Shown: piece after piece, positions 49,901-62,468 of the stretch
How positions within the stretch are numbered: the stretch's first letter is position 1
Layout: the number at the start of each line of letters is the position of its first letter
Origin: Acanthochromis polyacanthus
Lineage: Eukaryota; Chordata; Actinopteri; Pomacentridae
Reading direction: 5' to 3'
Length of the DNA stretch: 64,000 nucleotides
NCBI RefSeq assembly: GCF_021347895.1
Contig: NC_067122.1
Coordinates: 14,001,983 to 14,065,982 of the forward strand
Notes under the pieces: model-generated
Told to the model about the DNA's origin: nothing
Database searches by the model: none
The model's input: only the letters and a program-made list of their open reading frames with translations
Translations under genes and position numbers: made by a program

Positions 49901-51852
49901 TTTGCCATCGCTCAGAAGCACAAAGATAGTGAAGGTTTGCCGTCTATTTGTCTCGTGTTGCCTCCCATACTTTATCTTAGCTGAAGCTTTAAAAGATGGA
50001 ATATATGAAATAATTCACATGGCAAGTTTAAAATGTTTCTTTTTAATGTGACTCCACAATGACAGCATTATAATGGAAACTACATTAAATACAGTGGCTC
50101 CATCCATTGTCAAACATTTGCATTTACATTAACTGATCGTTCAAATAAAATGTGGCTACTGTTGTATGTCAAACTAAGAATGAAAAACAAGATTTACATT
50201 CCCAGACCAGACAAAGTAGATTGGCTCTGCTACAGAGAGAGCATGCCAGTGAAATATCACCTAAAGTATTGATCGAGGTCTGGTTCTGGTTCAAGACTGG
50301 CATTTACACAGCTGGTTTGTAAGCTCTTTGCTGGACAAATCAGAGTTTCTGCAGATTTTTTCAATCAAAGTTGCAGGGAATCTTTCAACAGATGCTCTCG
50401 TAAACCGCCACAGGAAAACTGTAGTCTGCTGCCAAAAGCAGTGGCAGAGAAAGGCAGCAAAAACCCACAGTACAAAAGCACAGAGCTCTCATTACTGAGG
50501 CAAAAACCATCAGAAAGCCAAAGTAATGTGAAAAGAACACAAATATTTTAACTCTCTGTCCACGAAATGTTTGTTTGGATGCTGTGAGTTGCTAGTTTGG
50601 GGAACAAACTTTCAAAATCATTACTAAGAACAACATGCAGTCGCAATTTAACTTAGAACATAGAACAAGAGTTACTTCTATTCATGTCCGATTCTGGGTT
50701 AGAAGTAAATATTGCTCTTTTTACTTCAATACTTCATTTGAACCTGAGTATATAAAGATGTTTAACACATTTTATCTTGCGTCAAGTGTTGGATTTCCTA
50801 CATGACCAGGATCAATAGATGAACGGGCAACTTAGAAATCGTTCCATTTCAAATCCTTACATTTTTAGAGGAATTTCTGCTGGACTGTCTCTGATTTGCC
50901 TGAAAAATTTATAACAAGAATATATGGACATTTCTAAAGCTATTGCTGAACTTTAATCTTGCTACTTCAAATACTTTCCAAGATCTTTTTTTTTCTTCAA
51001 AATTGCATGTCAAAGACTTTCAGCACTCTGCTTTGCACATTGAAATTTGATGCTATGTTTCCATGACAATATCTCAGGAACTGTTCAAGATAAAATGCTA
51101 AAATTTTCACTGTTATTTTAATCATACTGTAACATTGTTTCAGACTTTTATATTGACATGTTTTTAATTTTTTGATCCCACTTTGTAGGCTGGAGAGATA
51201 GAGTGATCTGTTACCTTATTGAATTCATATTCTTCAAGGTAAATTCTTGCACAGTTACTATAAATATACAGTATATGTACATTTTTCCTAATATCTCAGA
51301 AAGTACTTCATCTAAATCTCATGTTGCATAGACACTATTTAAAAAATTTAAATCTCCATAATTTATGATAAAATTTTCAAGCAAATTAGGGGTGCTTGAG
51401 GAAAATGACCAATAACAAATTGACTGTACCTGAAAGATACTGACTTTAAAAAAGTGAATTTTATGTGAAGTTGCTAAGTAAAATATTTGACTAACCTGTC
51501 CAACACTGTTTGTAATATGTATCTTTGAACTGTTGTGCAGAACGTTATGGGTCTCTCTCTCTCTCTGCTATCTGGAGACAGTGGATAGATGAGATGAAAG
51601 GTCAGATAAAATATGCTCCAAGTGTAGTTGTTTGTTCCCTCCATGTGTTTACCCTTGAATTCTGCCGTATCAAAAGACACATCTTCATCAACAGAGCTAA
51701 CATTGTTAATCCATCTCTGCCACTGTTGTTTGCTGTTCTGCCTCGTCTCCGTTACGTCACTCCACCCCAAGAGACCTGATTCAACATCCACCTTTACCCT
51801 TACTTCTTTCTGGCTGACCACAGAGCCACATTGCAGTAGTTACTTTTAAAGG

Positions 51853-51870
51853 TTTTTTTTTTTTTTTTTT
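51853..51870. repeat. T18 homopolymer
   Basis: An uninterrupted T run. On the minus strand it is an A tail-like run, but no retroposed gene or element was seen upstream of it on that strand. Confidence 0.9.
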
Positions 51871-52145
51871 AAATCAAAGCATTAAATGACTCATAGCCTT
51901 GACTCACCTGCCTGCTTCATTCTAATTCGCTGTAATTCTACCAGCTTGCCTGTTAATATCTACTTAACAGCACATGACAAAAAGATTTTTTGGAGATTGT
52001 GGGAGTTAATGCTCATCATAGTCCAGTTTTCAATAGGACCTCTGCAGTTTCCCACCGCAAATAGTTGCTTAGGAACCAATTTCCTCTTCCCATGGAGCCT
52101 CTTCGCACAAGCTCTCTGCACGGTGGCTACTTATCCCTGCTTTCC

Positions 52146-52163
52146 TAAACCCTGCAGGGTTTA
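52146..52163. repeat. Perfect 18-base palindrome
   Basis: TAAACCCTGCAGGGTTTA equals its own reverse complement. No element boundary or gene is attached to it. Confidence 0.9.
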
Positions 52164-53394
52164 ATGTTTTGTGTGCTGTTCACCTCGTCCCTTTTTAATG
52201 TTTCCGGGAGATTATTAGCATCATTTAGCTAACAGTTGTTTACTTTCATCACTGGAGATCCAGATGGGTTCTCTGTAGGGGATTAAGATTTCAGGTATTG
52301 ATAACTTCATGTTATAATCTAATTAAAGCATCATGTGTGTGCATGCATTATCTCAAAGAGGAGCCTTTTGTTCCAAATAAACGATAACAGATTGGCAACA
52401 GATTGCTCACATTCATTACGTTGTGTTATCATGTTACATCTTACATAAATCACATTATCACAGCTATTACTGCAGCGGCTGAATACTAGATGTAGGATCA
52501 CAGTTTGAGAGATGCTGTGTGTGCCTGCTGTCACAGCCCAACAGGTGTAATGGTGATATCACAGCAGAAGATGTTTTCAAAGATCATTTAATCCTCGTTC
52601 ACTCCAGGAGCTCAGTGTTCGCTGTCACACATTGAGCCAGCTGTGTCACATTGGTTTATGCTTCAAAAGATCATTCTCACCAAATCTCGCACATCACAAT
52701 GTGTAAGAATGTAAATGGAAAAAGATTGCTGTACTTCCAGTGGCTGTACGCGGCTTTTAAAGCTGATAATTCAGAACGCCGAAAGGTTTGCTTCCTGACT
52801 GTCGATTGTGTGATTCAGAGGCAATTGTCTTTTATTTTATGTGCTTTTATCAATCACAGTCTGTTATATTCAGTTTATTTAACTTTGACAACATTTTTAT
52901 ACTGGGTAGATAAATATACAATATAGCACACCAAATATTTGACTGTCTTTCTTATTCTTCATTTAGGATATGGTATATACAGCAGAATTAAGAATCAAAT
53001 ATCATTTTTTAAAGAAGAAAACATAACCCTTGAATATTGTAAGAGTTTCTCCCCATCGATTGACATCAAACAATAGAATATTTATGCATTTAAATGCACA
53101 TAATGCAATTAATGAAACATACATTAATTTCACACATTCTGAAAAGTGTCAATTGTCTGTGTAGAGTTCAGATTAGCATCTTAGCAGTTGTAGTATCTGT
53201 AACAGTTGTATTGACAATGACAGTTTTATGGTAGATAAAAGTTCTGACTTTTGTTAGTTTGAATGCAAACACACATATTGACCATATAGTTTAAATAAAC
53301 AAAGATAACACACATGTAGGCTGAAAGGTAAGACTGTGACATAAAGTGGCTCACCAGTGAAGTCAAAAAAGGCAATCCAAAAGAAAACAAAGTT

Positions 53395-53645
53395 AGTTCA
53401 TCTAAAAGGGGGGCAATAAAAGACTGAAGAGACAGAAGTACACCAAAGAAAAACAAGGATGCCACGGACCACAGGCAGGTAAGAGCAAGCCAGCAGGCAG
53501 GTGAACACATGAACTGGGAACTAAAACAGGAAAAGACAAGACTTTATAAACATGGAGGATGATTGAAAAGACAAGACACAGGTGAACTGTCAATCAGAAA
53601 AGGGCAAAACAGCATAAAAGGAGGGGGAAAAATAACTGAAGGTAC
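53395..53645. repeat. Purine-rich possible interspersed repeat
   Basis: Phrases such as GGCAGGTGAACACATGAACT, GGATGATTGAAAAGACAAGA, CACAGGTGAACTGTCAATCA and GGGCAAAACAGCATAAAAGG have the texture of a dispersed fish repeat rich in ACACAGGTG and GGGCAAAACAG motifs. The ends and family are unknown. Confidence 0.3.
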
Positions 53646-53999
53646 ACAAGGAAAAAAATCTTTTTTGAAAAAAAAAACTACAAATAAAGTGGGAAAATGA
53701 TGAAATTGTAGGTCGGTTACACTTTCCCTTTTTTTGGAGTTTTTTCAGGGTGTGTTATGCTTTCAGCTTGAAATAATAATAATATTGGATACTACCCCAA
53801 CCCTTAAAACACCAAGTCTCAGTTTTAAAGTGAGTACATTAATATCAGTACTGATAGAACTGAGAAATAGCACCCACACTAATTGGACACTTGGCTACTT
53901 GTTTGTCGATGTGAGACTACCACAGAAGTGAAGAGGAACTTTTAAATGTATGATTTTCATGCTCATGGATGCAGCAGTATACAGTACCATTATGTGCTC
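53646..53999. other. Noncoding DNA, no gene recognised
   Basis: A and T runs and short frames only. Confidence 0.45.
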
Positions 54000-54850
54000 T
54001 CAGATTTAGCCAAAGGCATTAAAACTCCTCGGATCAAATCTCATCATTCAGCAAGACAGCAATCCTAAACAATCAGTAAAGCAATAAAGAGTTGTTCCGC
54101 ATGAAGAGATAACCATGCCTGCACTCTCATTTACATTTTCGAAGAGACATATTTCCTTTATGACAGGTAAGACTGACATAGTGGGAAACATTTCCAGTTT
54201 CAAAGAGCCACAAAGTCTGCTTTAGAAGGCTGGATACTTGGATAGGTTTACAAAAATATCATGGTTACCAAGGAGATGAATCCAGTCCCATCTCATATAC
54301 GATTGGTTGGCTGAAAAGGAGCAACAGTAAAGCAATGGTGTAACTGGCAAACATATGCTGATTAGAAACACATTTGTCTGGGAGAAAATGCATCTCCATC
54401 AAAACATATTTGAGAACTCAGTTTAGTTGGGAACTAAATCGTTCAGAGACAGGGCTTCAGTATTGGAGTATCAATTGGAATATTCTCAAATGGTTAAGTC
54501 AGTCATCTCATCTCAGTCCAAATGAACCTGCAGTCCACTTGCTGAACACCACACTGAAAGCAGAGAGACCCCAGAACGAGGCAGAGCTGAAGGTGGCTAC
54601 AGAGGAGAGCTGAGAGAGCAGCAGCAGAGACGCTGCAGACCGCCTGCTGATGTCTGTGGGTCAAAGTCTTCAGGCATTCAGTCAACGACTGCAACAGATG
54701 TTCAAGAAAATATTAAATAGGATATTCTGTTTGATTTCATATGTCTATTGTGTGTCTGAGCTCCATATGTTAGAAGGGCTGTCTCCCACACAGTTATTTC
54801 AGTATTCATGCAACCCTACTGAAATTAAAGCTGAGGCTTGGTGCATTACT
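54000..54850 (+). pseudogene. Tc1-like transposase relic split by extra sequence
   Basis: Near 54047 the plus strand reads QQDSNPK, the segment around the second catalytic Asp of Tc1-type transposases (Asp kept). From about 54480 it reads LKWLSQSSHLSPNEPAVHLL followed by LKAERPQNEAELK, matching the DLNPIE region and C-terminus of the same family (Glu kept, the preceding Ile changed to Asn). In a normal transposase only about 60-70 bases separate these motifs. Here about 370 bases intervene, so something was inserted or rearranged. Downstream, CAACCCTACTGAAATTAAAG CTGAGG resembles the usual sequence after the gene. The N-terminal DNA-binding part and the first catalytic Asp were not found, nor were terminal repeats. 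Confidence 0.7.
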
Positions 54851-55589
54851 GGATTCTTCCTTTTCTTCTTCTCTCTTTTTTTCTTTACTTCAGACTGAAT
54901 TTGCTGAAGCAAAAAGCCTGAAGCACGATAAAATATATAACTGTCAAAATAGTTACAGTGGGCTGCAGCTGCAACAGTGCAGTTCAGTCTGTTTGTAATG
55001 GCAGGAGAAATAGTGCAATCCCTTGAAAAGTGTAAATCTGGTTATTCAAACTAATTTCTTGTAAGTGACATTTAATCACAGCATTTATGCATTTAACAGT
55101 AAAAATGCAACTCTCCTTTTGGATGTGCTTTTGGTCTGGTTGTTGTTATTTGTTTTTGCTTTATAACAGCGATGTCTAATAATGATGACGAGAGTAAACG
55201 AAAGCAGTGATGTTTCAGACTTACACTGTAAAGAAACAAAACAAAATGGGTAAAATCTGGCAGTAAAGATGCCAGAATAAATATGTTTTTAAAAATGTAA
55301 TATTGCAATACATAAATCTTAAGATGATTCTAACAGCACTGTGATGTTATGGCCACTCATTTTGAAAGAACAAATTGCAATTTTTTTAAAGGAAGATTTT
55401 TGATATGGATATAATGCTCAGTTTTGTTTTGTTTTGCTTTTTCCAGTAAATGTGTACGTTCTTCCAGTGGATTTATTTGATATTATATAATAGGAATAAT
55501 CTGTAGAAAATTTTAAGAAATTAATATTATATTATATATTTACCATTTTTAATTCTTAATATACATACCTTTTCTTAAAAACAGTCCAA

Positions 55590-55596
<7 letters not shown>

Positions 55597-55621
<25 letters not shown>
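55597..55621. repeat. A25 homopolymer
   Basis: Twenty-five consecutive A residues. No polyadenylation signal or retroposed body was recognised immediately upstream, so it is recorded only as a homopolymer. Confidence 0.9.
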
Positions 55622-56269
55622 CTTTTGGTTTTTGCTGATGTAAATACAGTGAGTAATTGCACAGTTTTACCACTACCATAGCATAGATTTTCTTTTTTTA
55701 TACATTAACATTATAAAAAAAATGTAATGAATACTTTTTTCTGTGATTTTACTAGATATTATGTAAAATTGTATTCTCACAAAAGAGGAAAAATCTGTCA
55801 AAAAAGCATATTATTCCAAACATTTCAGTTACATTATTTTTCTAAACTTCCTTTTTATTTTACAGTGTAATCACTGATTTTGTCTGTGTGTCACTATTTG
55901 GAGCAGGGAGTGTACAGCGGTGTTTTTTGTTGGCTGAAAACAGCTGGCGGCCAGAAATGCTGATGAGAGTGAACTGAAGCAGTGATTTTTCAGACCAGAG
56001 TAATGTATAAAAAAAAAAAGAAGAGGTGCTTTAAGGATGTGCAGTGCTTCTAATGTGAGGGATAACCTTGTAATACTGCAAACCCGCTGCTGTCTATGAG
56101 TGGCAGCAGAGAAAATCTTTCACTTTCTACATTTCTTCAGGAAGCACCAGCCACACCGACTGCCGACATGCTGCCATATGTACAAACCATTAATAATGAA
56201 TCAAATGACGCACTGACTGTGCTGCACTTTATAAAAAACATTCAACAACTTTTAAAGAGATTCATGAAT

Positions 56270-56480
56270 GGTTGAGTTCAAATAATTTCATATTGATTAT
56301 TGCTGAAGGGATTCAGTCTGTTTCTTTATTTCACCAGATGGATGCAGTTGAATCAGCATAATTCATAATTTATGGAGCCATGCAGTGAATGAATCATTAC
56401 ACCTCTATTGATCCTAATTAATTTTATTAATATTTAATGACTGACACGAAAATGGTCTCACACTGCTTTAAGCAGGAAAA
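56270..56480. promoter_or_regulatory. Candidate conserved enhancer-like block
   Basis: Sites CATAATTCATAATTTATGG, GAATGAATCATTAC and CCTAATTAATTTTATTAATA follow a CACCAGATGGATG E-box segment in clean sequence. This is inference from composition. Confidence 0.25.
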
Positions 56481-56989
56481 TGTTGGAAAGCGGAAAACGA
56501 GCTTGGGTATAAAGGATTCAACAATTTGCCATGTGAGGCAGAAGTCTGCAGAACGGACAGGGTCTTATTAGTACGTGTTTAGATTGATCATCCCTTTGTT
56601 TCCAATAAGACATCAGGTGCAAACAATTAGCTGCTGATTCATTGATTCATTTGTTAATGAATGTAATAAATATTTCCTAATTTCATTGAGCTTAGATAGT
56701 ATTTCATTACATGGACTCCAACAGGAGTTAATCATGTTCGAACATTTTTTATCACCTAGGTGTTCATTTGTAATTAGGCCTCTGTCTCTCGCTCGTTTAA
56801 ACTGTAGTAAATTAGCGTGTTTATTCTTACAACGCTAAATTTGAACTGTCACTTTAACTAAATGACGGTGTCAGAGTAGAATTTAAAATCCAATCCTCTC
56901 CTTTACCTTTTTTTTGAGCTATTAGATCCACTGCCGGTTTTGTTTGTAGAAGACAACAGACTGCAGAGCATCATAATTCAAAAGATTGT

Positions 56990-57180
56990 CTGACATCTTT
57001 GTTTGTGCTTTTATAGCAACAAACATTCATTGCGGTCCAATTATCATTATTTGTGAATGACTACTTAAATTATCACTGACAGTCGATGAGCCCAGATAAT
57101 TAAATATCATGGAAACTAATCAATTATTAATCCATTATAAGTATTTATCAGTATCTAGTGAATAATTCCATAATCAGTCA
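56990..57180. promoter_or_regulatory. Candidate conserved enhancer-like block
   Basis: Contains CCAATTATCATTATTTG, TTAAATTATCACTGACAG (TGACAG is a TALE-type core), GATAATTAAATATCATGG and ATCAATTATTAATCC within about 130 bases. This is inference from composition. Confidence 0.25.
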
Positions 57181-58619
57181 CGTTGCTACACTGTCTACAA
57201 ACAACACAGTTTGATGCAGTATCTGAATGTACCAGACTGTCTGTGCACCACCAGTCAACCTTGAGAAGCCAAGTTTCCAGTACTGAGCAGAATTGTGCCC
57301 ATAATAAGTCCACAAAATAATAAGAGCGTAATAAGTGAAGCATATCTTCTGCCCTATATAAAGAATTTCCTCTCTCTCTGCACCAAACAAAGCTTCTGAG
57401 GCCTGCGGCTAATCACTGCCCTTTACCTGTTGTCATTCATCTAGAGGAGTCAATTGGTCTGCTTCTGCAGGGTGCAGAGGTAATTACGATTTGGCTATGA
57501 CTTGCGTTTGGCTCTATTGTCTGACTCTGCAGTGCACATGCTGGGATATTGGGGACTTGATGCTCAAAGCTCATTCAGGAGAGTTCCACTTTGACTACAC
57601 CACTCAACGTTCCCCCAGAGAGCTCTGCTGCTAACTAAACAAAGCTCAGCCAAGATGAGTCGAGATCATCACAGTGAAAAATACCTGCACCTATTTTTAT
57701 CTTTCACTCAGAGTGCTTTATTTGTTGAAATACCATTTCCAATGCATCCTAAGAAGCAGAATATTTTCTCTTTCACTGCATCTGTTCCATTTATGGGTGA
57801 TTGAAAAAGTTGCAAAGCAAGAAGAACAATTTCACAATATTGCTGTCTAGATAATTTTTCCCAGATCTGCTTCTCTTCAAACTCAGATTTGTATTAATAT
57901 TTAATTGCATTATAAATTGCAAGAGGAATACAATTATGTAAGTAAATACACCTGTCCCATCAAGCAAGAAATTGAGAAAATCCCCCGGCAAGTAGCTTTA
58001 CTCTCAAGGTGAGATTTGGGAAATGAATGTATAAACTTGGGGAAGATTTGCAGCTCCATAATCCACATTCCTATTCATCTAGTTCCACAGTATGTCAAAT
58101 AAACTCCTTACAGATGGTGCATGATGATCCCTCCAACTCCTGTTTATAGTCCTTTTCTTAAGAGTCAGTTATAGACAGTGGGTGCCAATGTTTCAGTGAT
58201 TAGAAATTGACATTCACAGTATAATAACTACATTTTCCATTTCCAGTTCAAGATTTATTTCTTAGAGATAACCGTCTGGAATGATTGCTGAATAAAATTG
58301 GTTAAATGACTCAAATGACCTCATTTCTAACTTTCAGAATGCACTCACAGCAAGGTGCAGAGCTTCAATACCAAATCCTCAGTCATTTAAAGGCGTTACA
58401 CATCTCTTCTCGAAAGCAAATTCAAATTGAAAGGGCATCTTTGTCTGTGAGAGGGGAGGATTCAAGTTGCATCTTAAAATGGCTAATCAATGTTAATAAA
58501 AATGACTGCTTGTGTGTGGAATTTGTAGAACATTTAGAGAACTACCATGTGAAAGTGTAGTTCCACACATCTCTGCACAGCTTTATAGCTACTTTCAGTT
58601 AATTGTTTTGGTTTTCTGG

Positions 58620-58960
58620 CCATGACTTTTCAGTTTTGGTTTAGTCTTACTACTTTCACCAACTGCAGGAGGCAGCCGTCCTAAAAACACACTCACTGAT
58701 CTTCCCACCAAACAGCACGAAAACAAAGTTAACAACAACCTGGTGAACATATTTAGCAGCTTAAGACCCATATAATTTCCTCTGAAGGTAGGGGGTAAAG
58801 CTAGGTGATTACATTTTGGACCTATAGGCTGCACATGTGCTGGACGTGCAAATGAGTAACAGTTTGCAAAATTTTCCATGTGATCATAACGGGAGATAAA
58901 ATGTCAGTGGTGCATTTACAGCTAGTTACCACGTAGACCCCAGATGGCCAAAACATCAGT
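58620..58960. repeat. Probable fish interspersed repeat
   Basis: The order CTACTTTCACCAACTGCAGG, AGGCAGCCGTC, CTGATCTTCCCACCAAACAG, CAAAGTTAACAACAACCTGG, TGAACATATTTAGCAGCTTA and AGACCCATATAATTTCCTCT recalls a dispersed fish repeat. The class is unknown and there is no coding content. Confidence 0.4.
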
Positions 58961-59712
58961 TATTGCAAGTTATAGAGCTAGGTGTTATGAATCTCTGGAC
59001 TGGAAATAGAGAGTCAGTTCAAGAAGAACTATGATTCAGACCATTTTTGAGGAATCCACTTGATTTGTTCTCAAAGAAGGGAAAATTTCTGAGGAAAGTG
59101 GGAAATTTAGATAACAATGTTGAAAAGACTAATTTGTCAATGTCAACCACAGAATGACTTTGGAATTAATCTGGGTTGTCTTTAAACGTTGAGAGCAATG
59201 TTCACTGGAGGAGTCTGTGTCAGCCTGAGGTACTAGAAGATGGTCTGAGCAGAACAGTCAAGACAAAACTCAGTGTCCAAGTCGATCAGTTGGCCTGACT
59301 TCAAAAACTGGGTTAAGAAGTTCAGACAGTGGAGTTTTATCTTCTTATACAATGAAGGGGTAAGGTGAAAGATTGCATTTTCTAAAGGGAATTTAAGTAA
59401 ATGATGCGATTTTGTATATTGTTTTGTTTTTATGTATCCACTAGGATGAAATGTATTGTACATATTGTATGTGTGTTTTCTCAAAAGTATTTTTCAAAAA
59501 AGCCAGTGGCGACCAGCAGTTTACTACATCAAATGTAAACAGCCTCTGACACCATCAGAGTTGAAAATACTTGGCCAATAAAATTGTCTACATTACATCA
59601 TCAAAATTGTTGAACCAACTTAAATGAATTGCTTCAGTTGGTAAGAGAGAACTGATGATAAACAATGTTTATCTAAATGAAGTTAACAAGTATTGTTTAT
59701 GGCACTGGTTTA

Positions 59713-59714
<2 letters not shown>

Positions 59715-59752
<38 letters not shown>
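59715..59752. repeat. (AT)n microsatellite
   Basis: About nineteen uninterrupted AT units. Confidence 0.95.
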
Positions 59753-59758
<6 letters not shown>

Positions 59759-60223
59759 ATTAGTTCCCAGTGCTGCAACATCATTTCATGGAAACTTAAA
59801 GCTTTTAACATTTCCAAATTAAATATGTGCTTCACTCAAACATAAAATATAAAACTAAATTTTGTCTTCACACTTCATGTTCTTTCATTTATTTTACTTT
59901 GTGATCTTAAAACAGCAGTTGAGCTGCTGCCAAAAAAATTAAGAAATGTAGGTGTCATGACATCAGACACACAATGTTGAAGAAGCAGTAAACATAACGG
60001 GAATTTAACAAATGAAAGTGAAATTAGAATATTATCTAAAAGGGACAAAGTGTAATTTCAAGTTGATAGAATCCACAAAAGTAAACCACCATTACCAATG
60101 AAGAAAGACAAACAAGATTTATTTGAAACTATATTTTCCTTCAACTGCAGCTCAAATACAGTTTTAATATTGTAATGTTCCATTTCTTTTAATTTAGTTT
60201 GAAATTTGCTAATTTACAAAAAT

Positions 60224-60263
60224 GCTATACTACGCTACACTATGCTATACTGTGCTATACGAC
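60224..60263. repeat. Decamer tandem repeat, four units
   Basis: GCTATACTAC, GCTACACTAT, GCTATACTGT and GCTATACGAC follow one another at exact 10-base spacing. Confidence 0.85.
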
Positions 60264-61695
60264 AGATCAAAAGTAGCATCACAGTTTCACCTGTGAGTGT
60301 TGCTGCTTTGCTGGGCCTCACTGAGTATTTCGCACTTAAGAATTTGCAGTAGTATATCAGCAAGATGTGTCAGGCCTCTGCTACAGTCTGCTGAAGAGCC
60401 AGGCGACTCCTGGGAAACGGAGCGCTGTGGAAGCTTCCTGTGCAGAGGTACACTTCCTTCCCACAGTCACTGAAGCATAAGGAGAATCCTGAAAGATGAC
60501 GGATGGAGGCTCTCAGATTTTTCGTCTAGACCAAGCCAGGATCCGTGACTGCCTCTTCATGTTGAACCCATTCTGCCCCCACCTCTCCCGCCCCGGTAAT
60601 GACAGTCTGAGATGGTATAGCTGCGTCGAGGCAGCAGTCGGATAATCAAATCACACAGGATTATGTGTCATATTTGACCTGTACGGACCTAGTTTCTGTA
60701 CTCAAAAATGGGATTCAATCCACAGAGGTGTTTTTGACTGTCGATGTGAGTGAGAAAAGAAGAGAGCAAGAAAGAGACAAATTCTCAGTCCTGCTCAATT
60801 TTCCTTTTTTTTCAGTACAGTACTTCTATCTTACTTACACATATTCTCTCTGCATCTTTTTCTCTTTCTTTAGCTGTGACAGTCTCCCTTCATGTGGGAA
60901 GGGACTGTTAATGAATGTGGACGTGCACGTGGGAAATGTGTGGGTTTCCAACGCTGCTTTCTCTCTGAGTGACAGAAGCTCAACAAGGCTTTAGAGGCTG
61001 GCTTAAGAGTTAAAAAAAAGCAAACAAGGAACATCTTTTTTCCAGATGGCCACTGCAAAATAGAGAAAAATATACTAGAGGAAGCGCATGCCTGAAGTAC
61101 TACAAGTCATTTTGAGCAGAACTACTGTTGTCTGACGGAAAACAGCTTATTTATGTGAAGAAAAAAAACTCACAGAATCCAACTTGGTCTGTTGGATTTG
61201 TAATGGGCCTCGCTGTTGGTCACAGCGCTCAATCTGTGTTTGCAAAAGTGACAAATACAAAAGAGAAAAATTCCTATCAAAGCTATCGGGACCGAAGCAT
61301 GAAGAGGATAGAGTAAATGTTTATTTTGCGATTCTTCCTGGTTTGCTAAGGCTGCTCCCATCAACCTCTGCTCTAATCTGTGAGTATCTGGTATACACTC
61401 CAAACTAAATTGCTGTTTATTCTATTCTGTGGGTGTCAAAGCCCCTGCCTGCTGCTGAATGCTATCGGGGGAATGAGGGTCCCAGGATGCTCAACACTGC
61501 TGCTGACACAACACTATTTCTGAAAGACCTGCCACTTGATTTAGCCAAGCAAAATGTCACAGTAATTGTGAAGATTTATATCAATGGGAAAGAGCTGACG
61601 AAGTCCCACAGCTATCAGATCTGACAGACTTAATATGTGCTCAAATGTTGCCTGCCCCACTAAAGGCTTGCAGGTTGACCAATTTTACCCGGAAT

Positions 61696-61763
61696 GTTCC
61701 ACTTCAGCTGGTATTGACCGAGCCGCCGGTTTTCACTTCTGTAAATCGAGTGTGAAGTGGAAC
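61696..61763. repeat. 11-base inverted repeat with 46-base loop
   Basis: GTTCCACTTCA at 61696-61706 is matched by TGAAGTGGAAC at 61753-61763. The loop is GC-richer than the flanks. An AATAAA lies about 20 bases beyond, but no transcript is evident. Confidence 0.7.
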
Positions 61764-62448
61764 TTTTAGGATGTGAAATTGTATTTTTAATAAACTAGGA
61801 TTATTTTGAAACCTTTTTTTTTTACACACATTTTGCCTTTTGCTTTGTGTGCCATCTCAGATGACATGAAAAAAGACTGACAGGTGGTTTGTGTAAATAG
61901 GCAAATCATAGGTGTGCTTTGATGGCGCAGCCTTCACTCCCTTGGGATGTCTTCAAATAAAATTAATTGTGCATTGTGCATTTTCTGTCTTAAAACAGGG
62001 AGAACAGGTGGCATGCTGTAAGGACACTCTGAGGTATGCGGTGCCGTATGCCTGCAAAGAGCTTGTGGCTGACAATGATGGCAATGTGATGACAAAGTTA
62101 AGATGACTGCTAATGCTTTACAATACGGTAGACAGAATGCTGAGTGGTGAAAAAGGGAATGAGTGAAGAACAGATGAGAACTGAACAATCACTTGCTAAA
62201 GTGTGAACTGCATTACACATATATCATTATCTATGATGTAGACATACCTAGATTGGCCTTTCAGCATAAGAAAACACATGCAAATAGACAAAGGACATGC
62301 AAGCTAAGAAAGCACAAAGAACAAATGCTGCAAAGTGGGAAAATGCAATGGGCTGCAAATGTAGAAAACAAATGCAGAAATTGTTCAATACATAATGTCA
62401 ACATCAACGTATTATCTTAAAGTGTGTTTTTAGGTATCATTGCTCATC

Positions 62449-62468
62449 CAATACAGTGCACTGTATTG
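62449..62468. repeat. Perfect 20-base palindrome
   Basis: CAATACAGTGCACTGTATTG equals its own reverse complement. It is isolated, with no attached element or gene. Confidence 0.9.

Larger units (their letters stand above)
41226..53394. other. Gene-poor noncoding DNA
   Basis: Twelve kilobases without a recognised exon or transposon protein. The part at 51060-51480 contains two paraphrases of an ATATCTCAG-A/G-AA phrase and may be an old repeat. Microsatellites and homopolymers are listed separately, as are two enhancer-like blocks. Confidence 0.4.
54851..58619. other. Noncoding DNA with possible regulatory blocks, no gene recognised
   Basis: Includes an A25 run and two ATTA-rich blocks listed separately. 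No exon, RNA gene or transposon motif was recognised. Confidence 0.4.

Noticed and set aside
55597..55621. A25 run considered as the tail of a processed pseudogene or SINE
   Set aside because: No polyadenylation signal, no target duplication and no recognisable body upstream.
61433..61624. Frame containing a hydrophilic NVTVIVKIYINGKE-like segment
   Set aside because: It looked protein-like at first, but no family fits and it ends shortly after without a splice donor that would support an exon.
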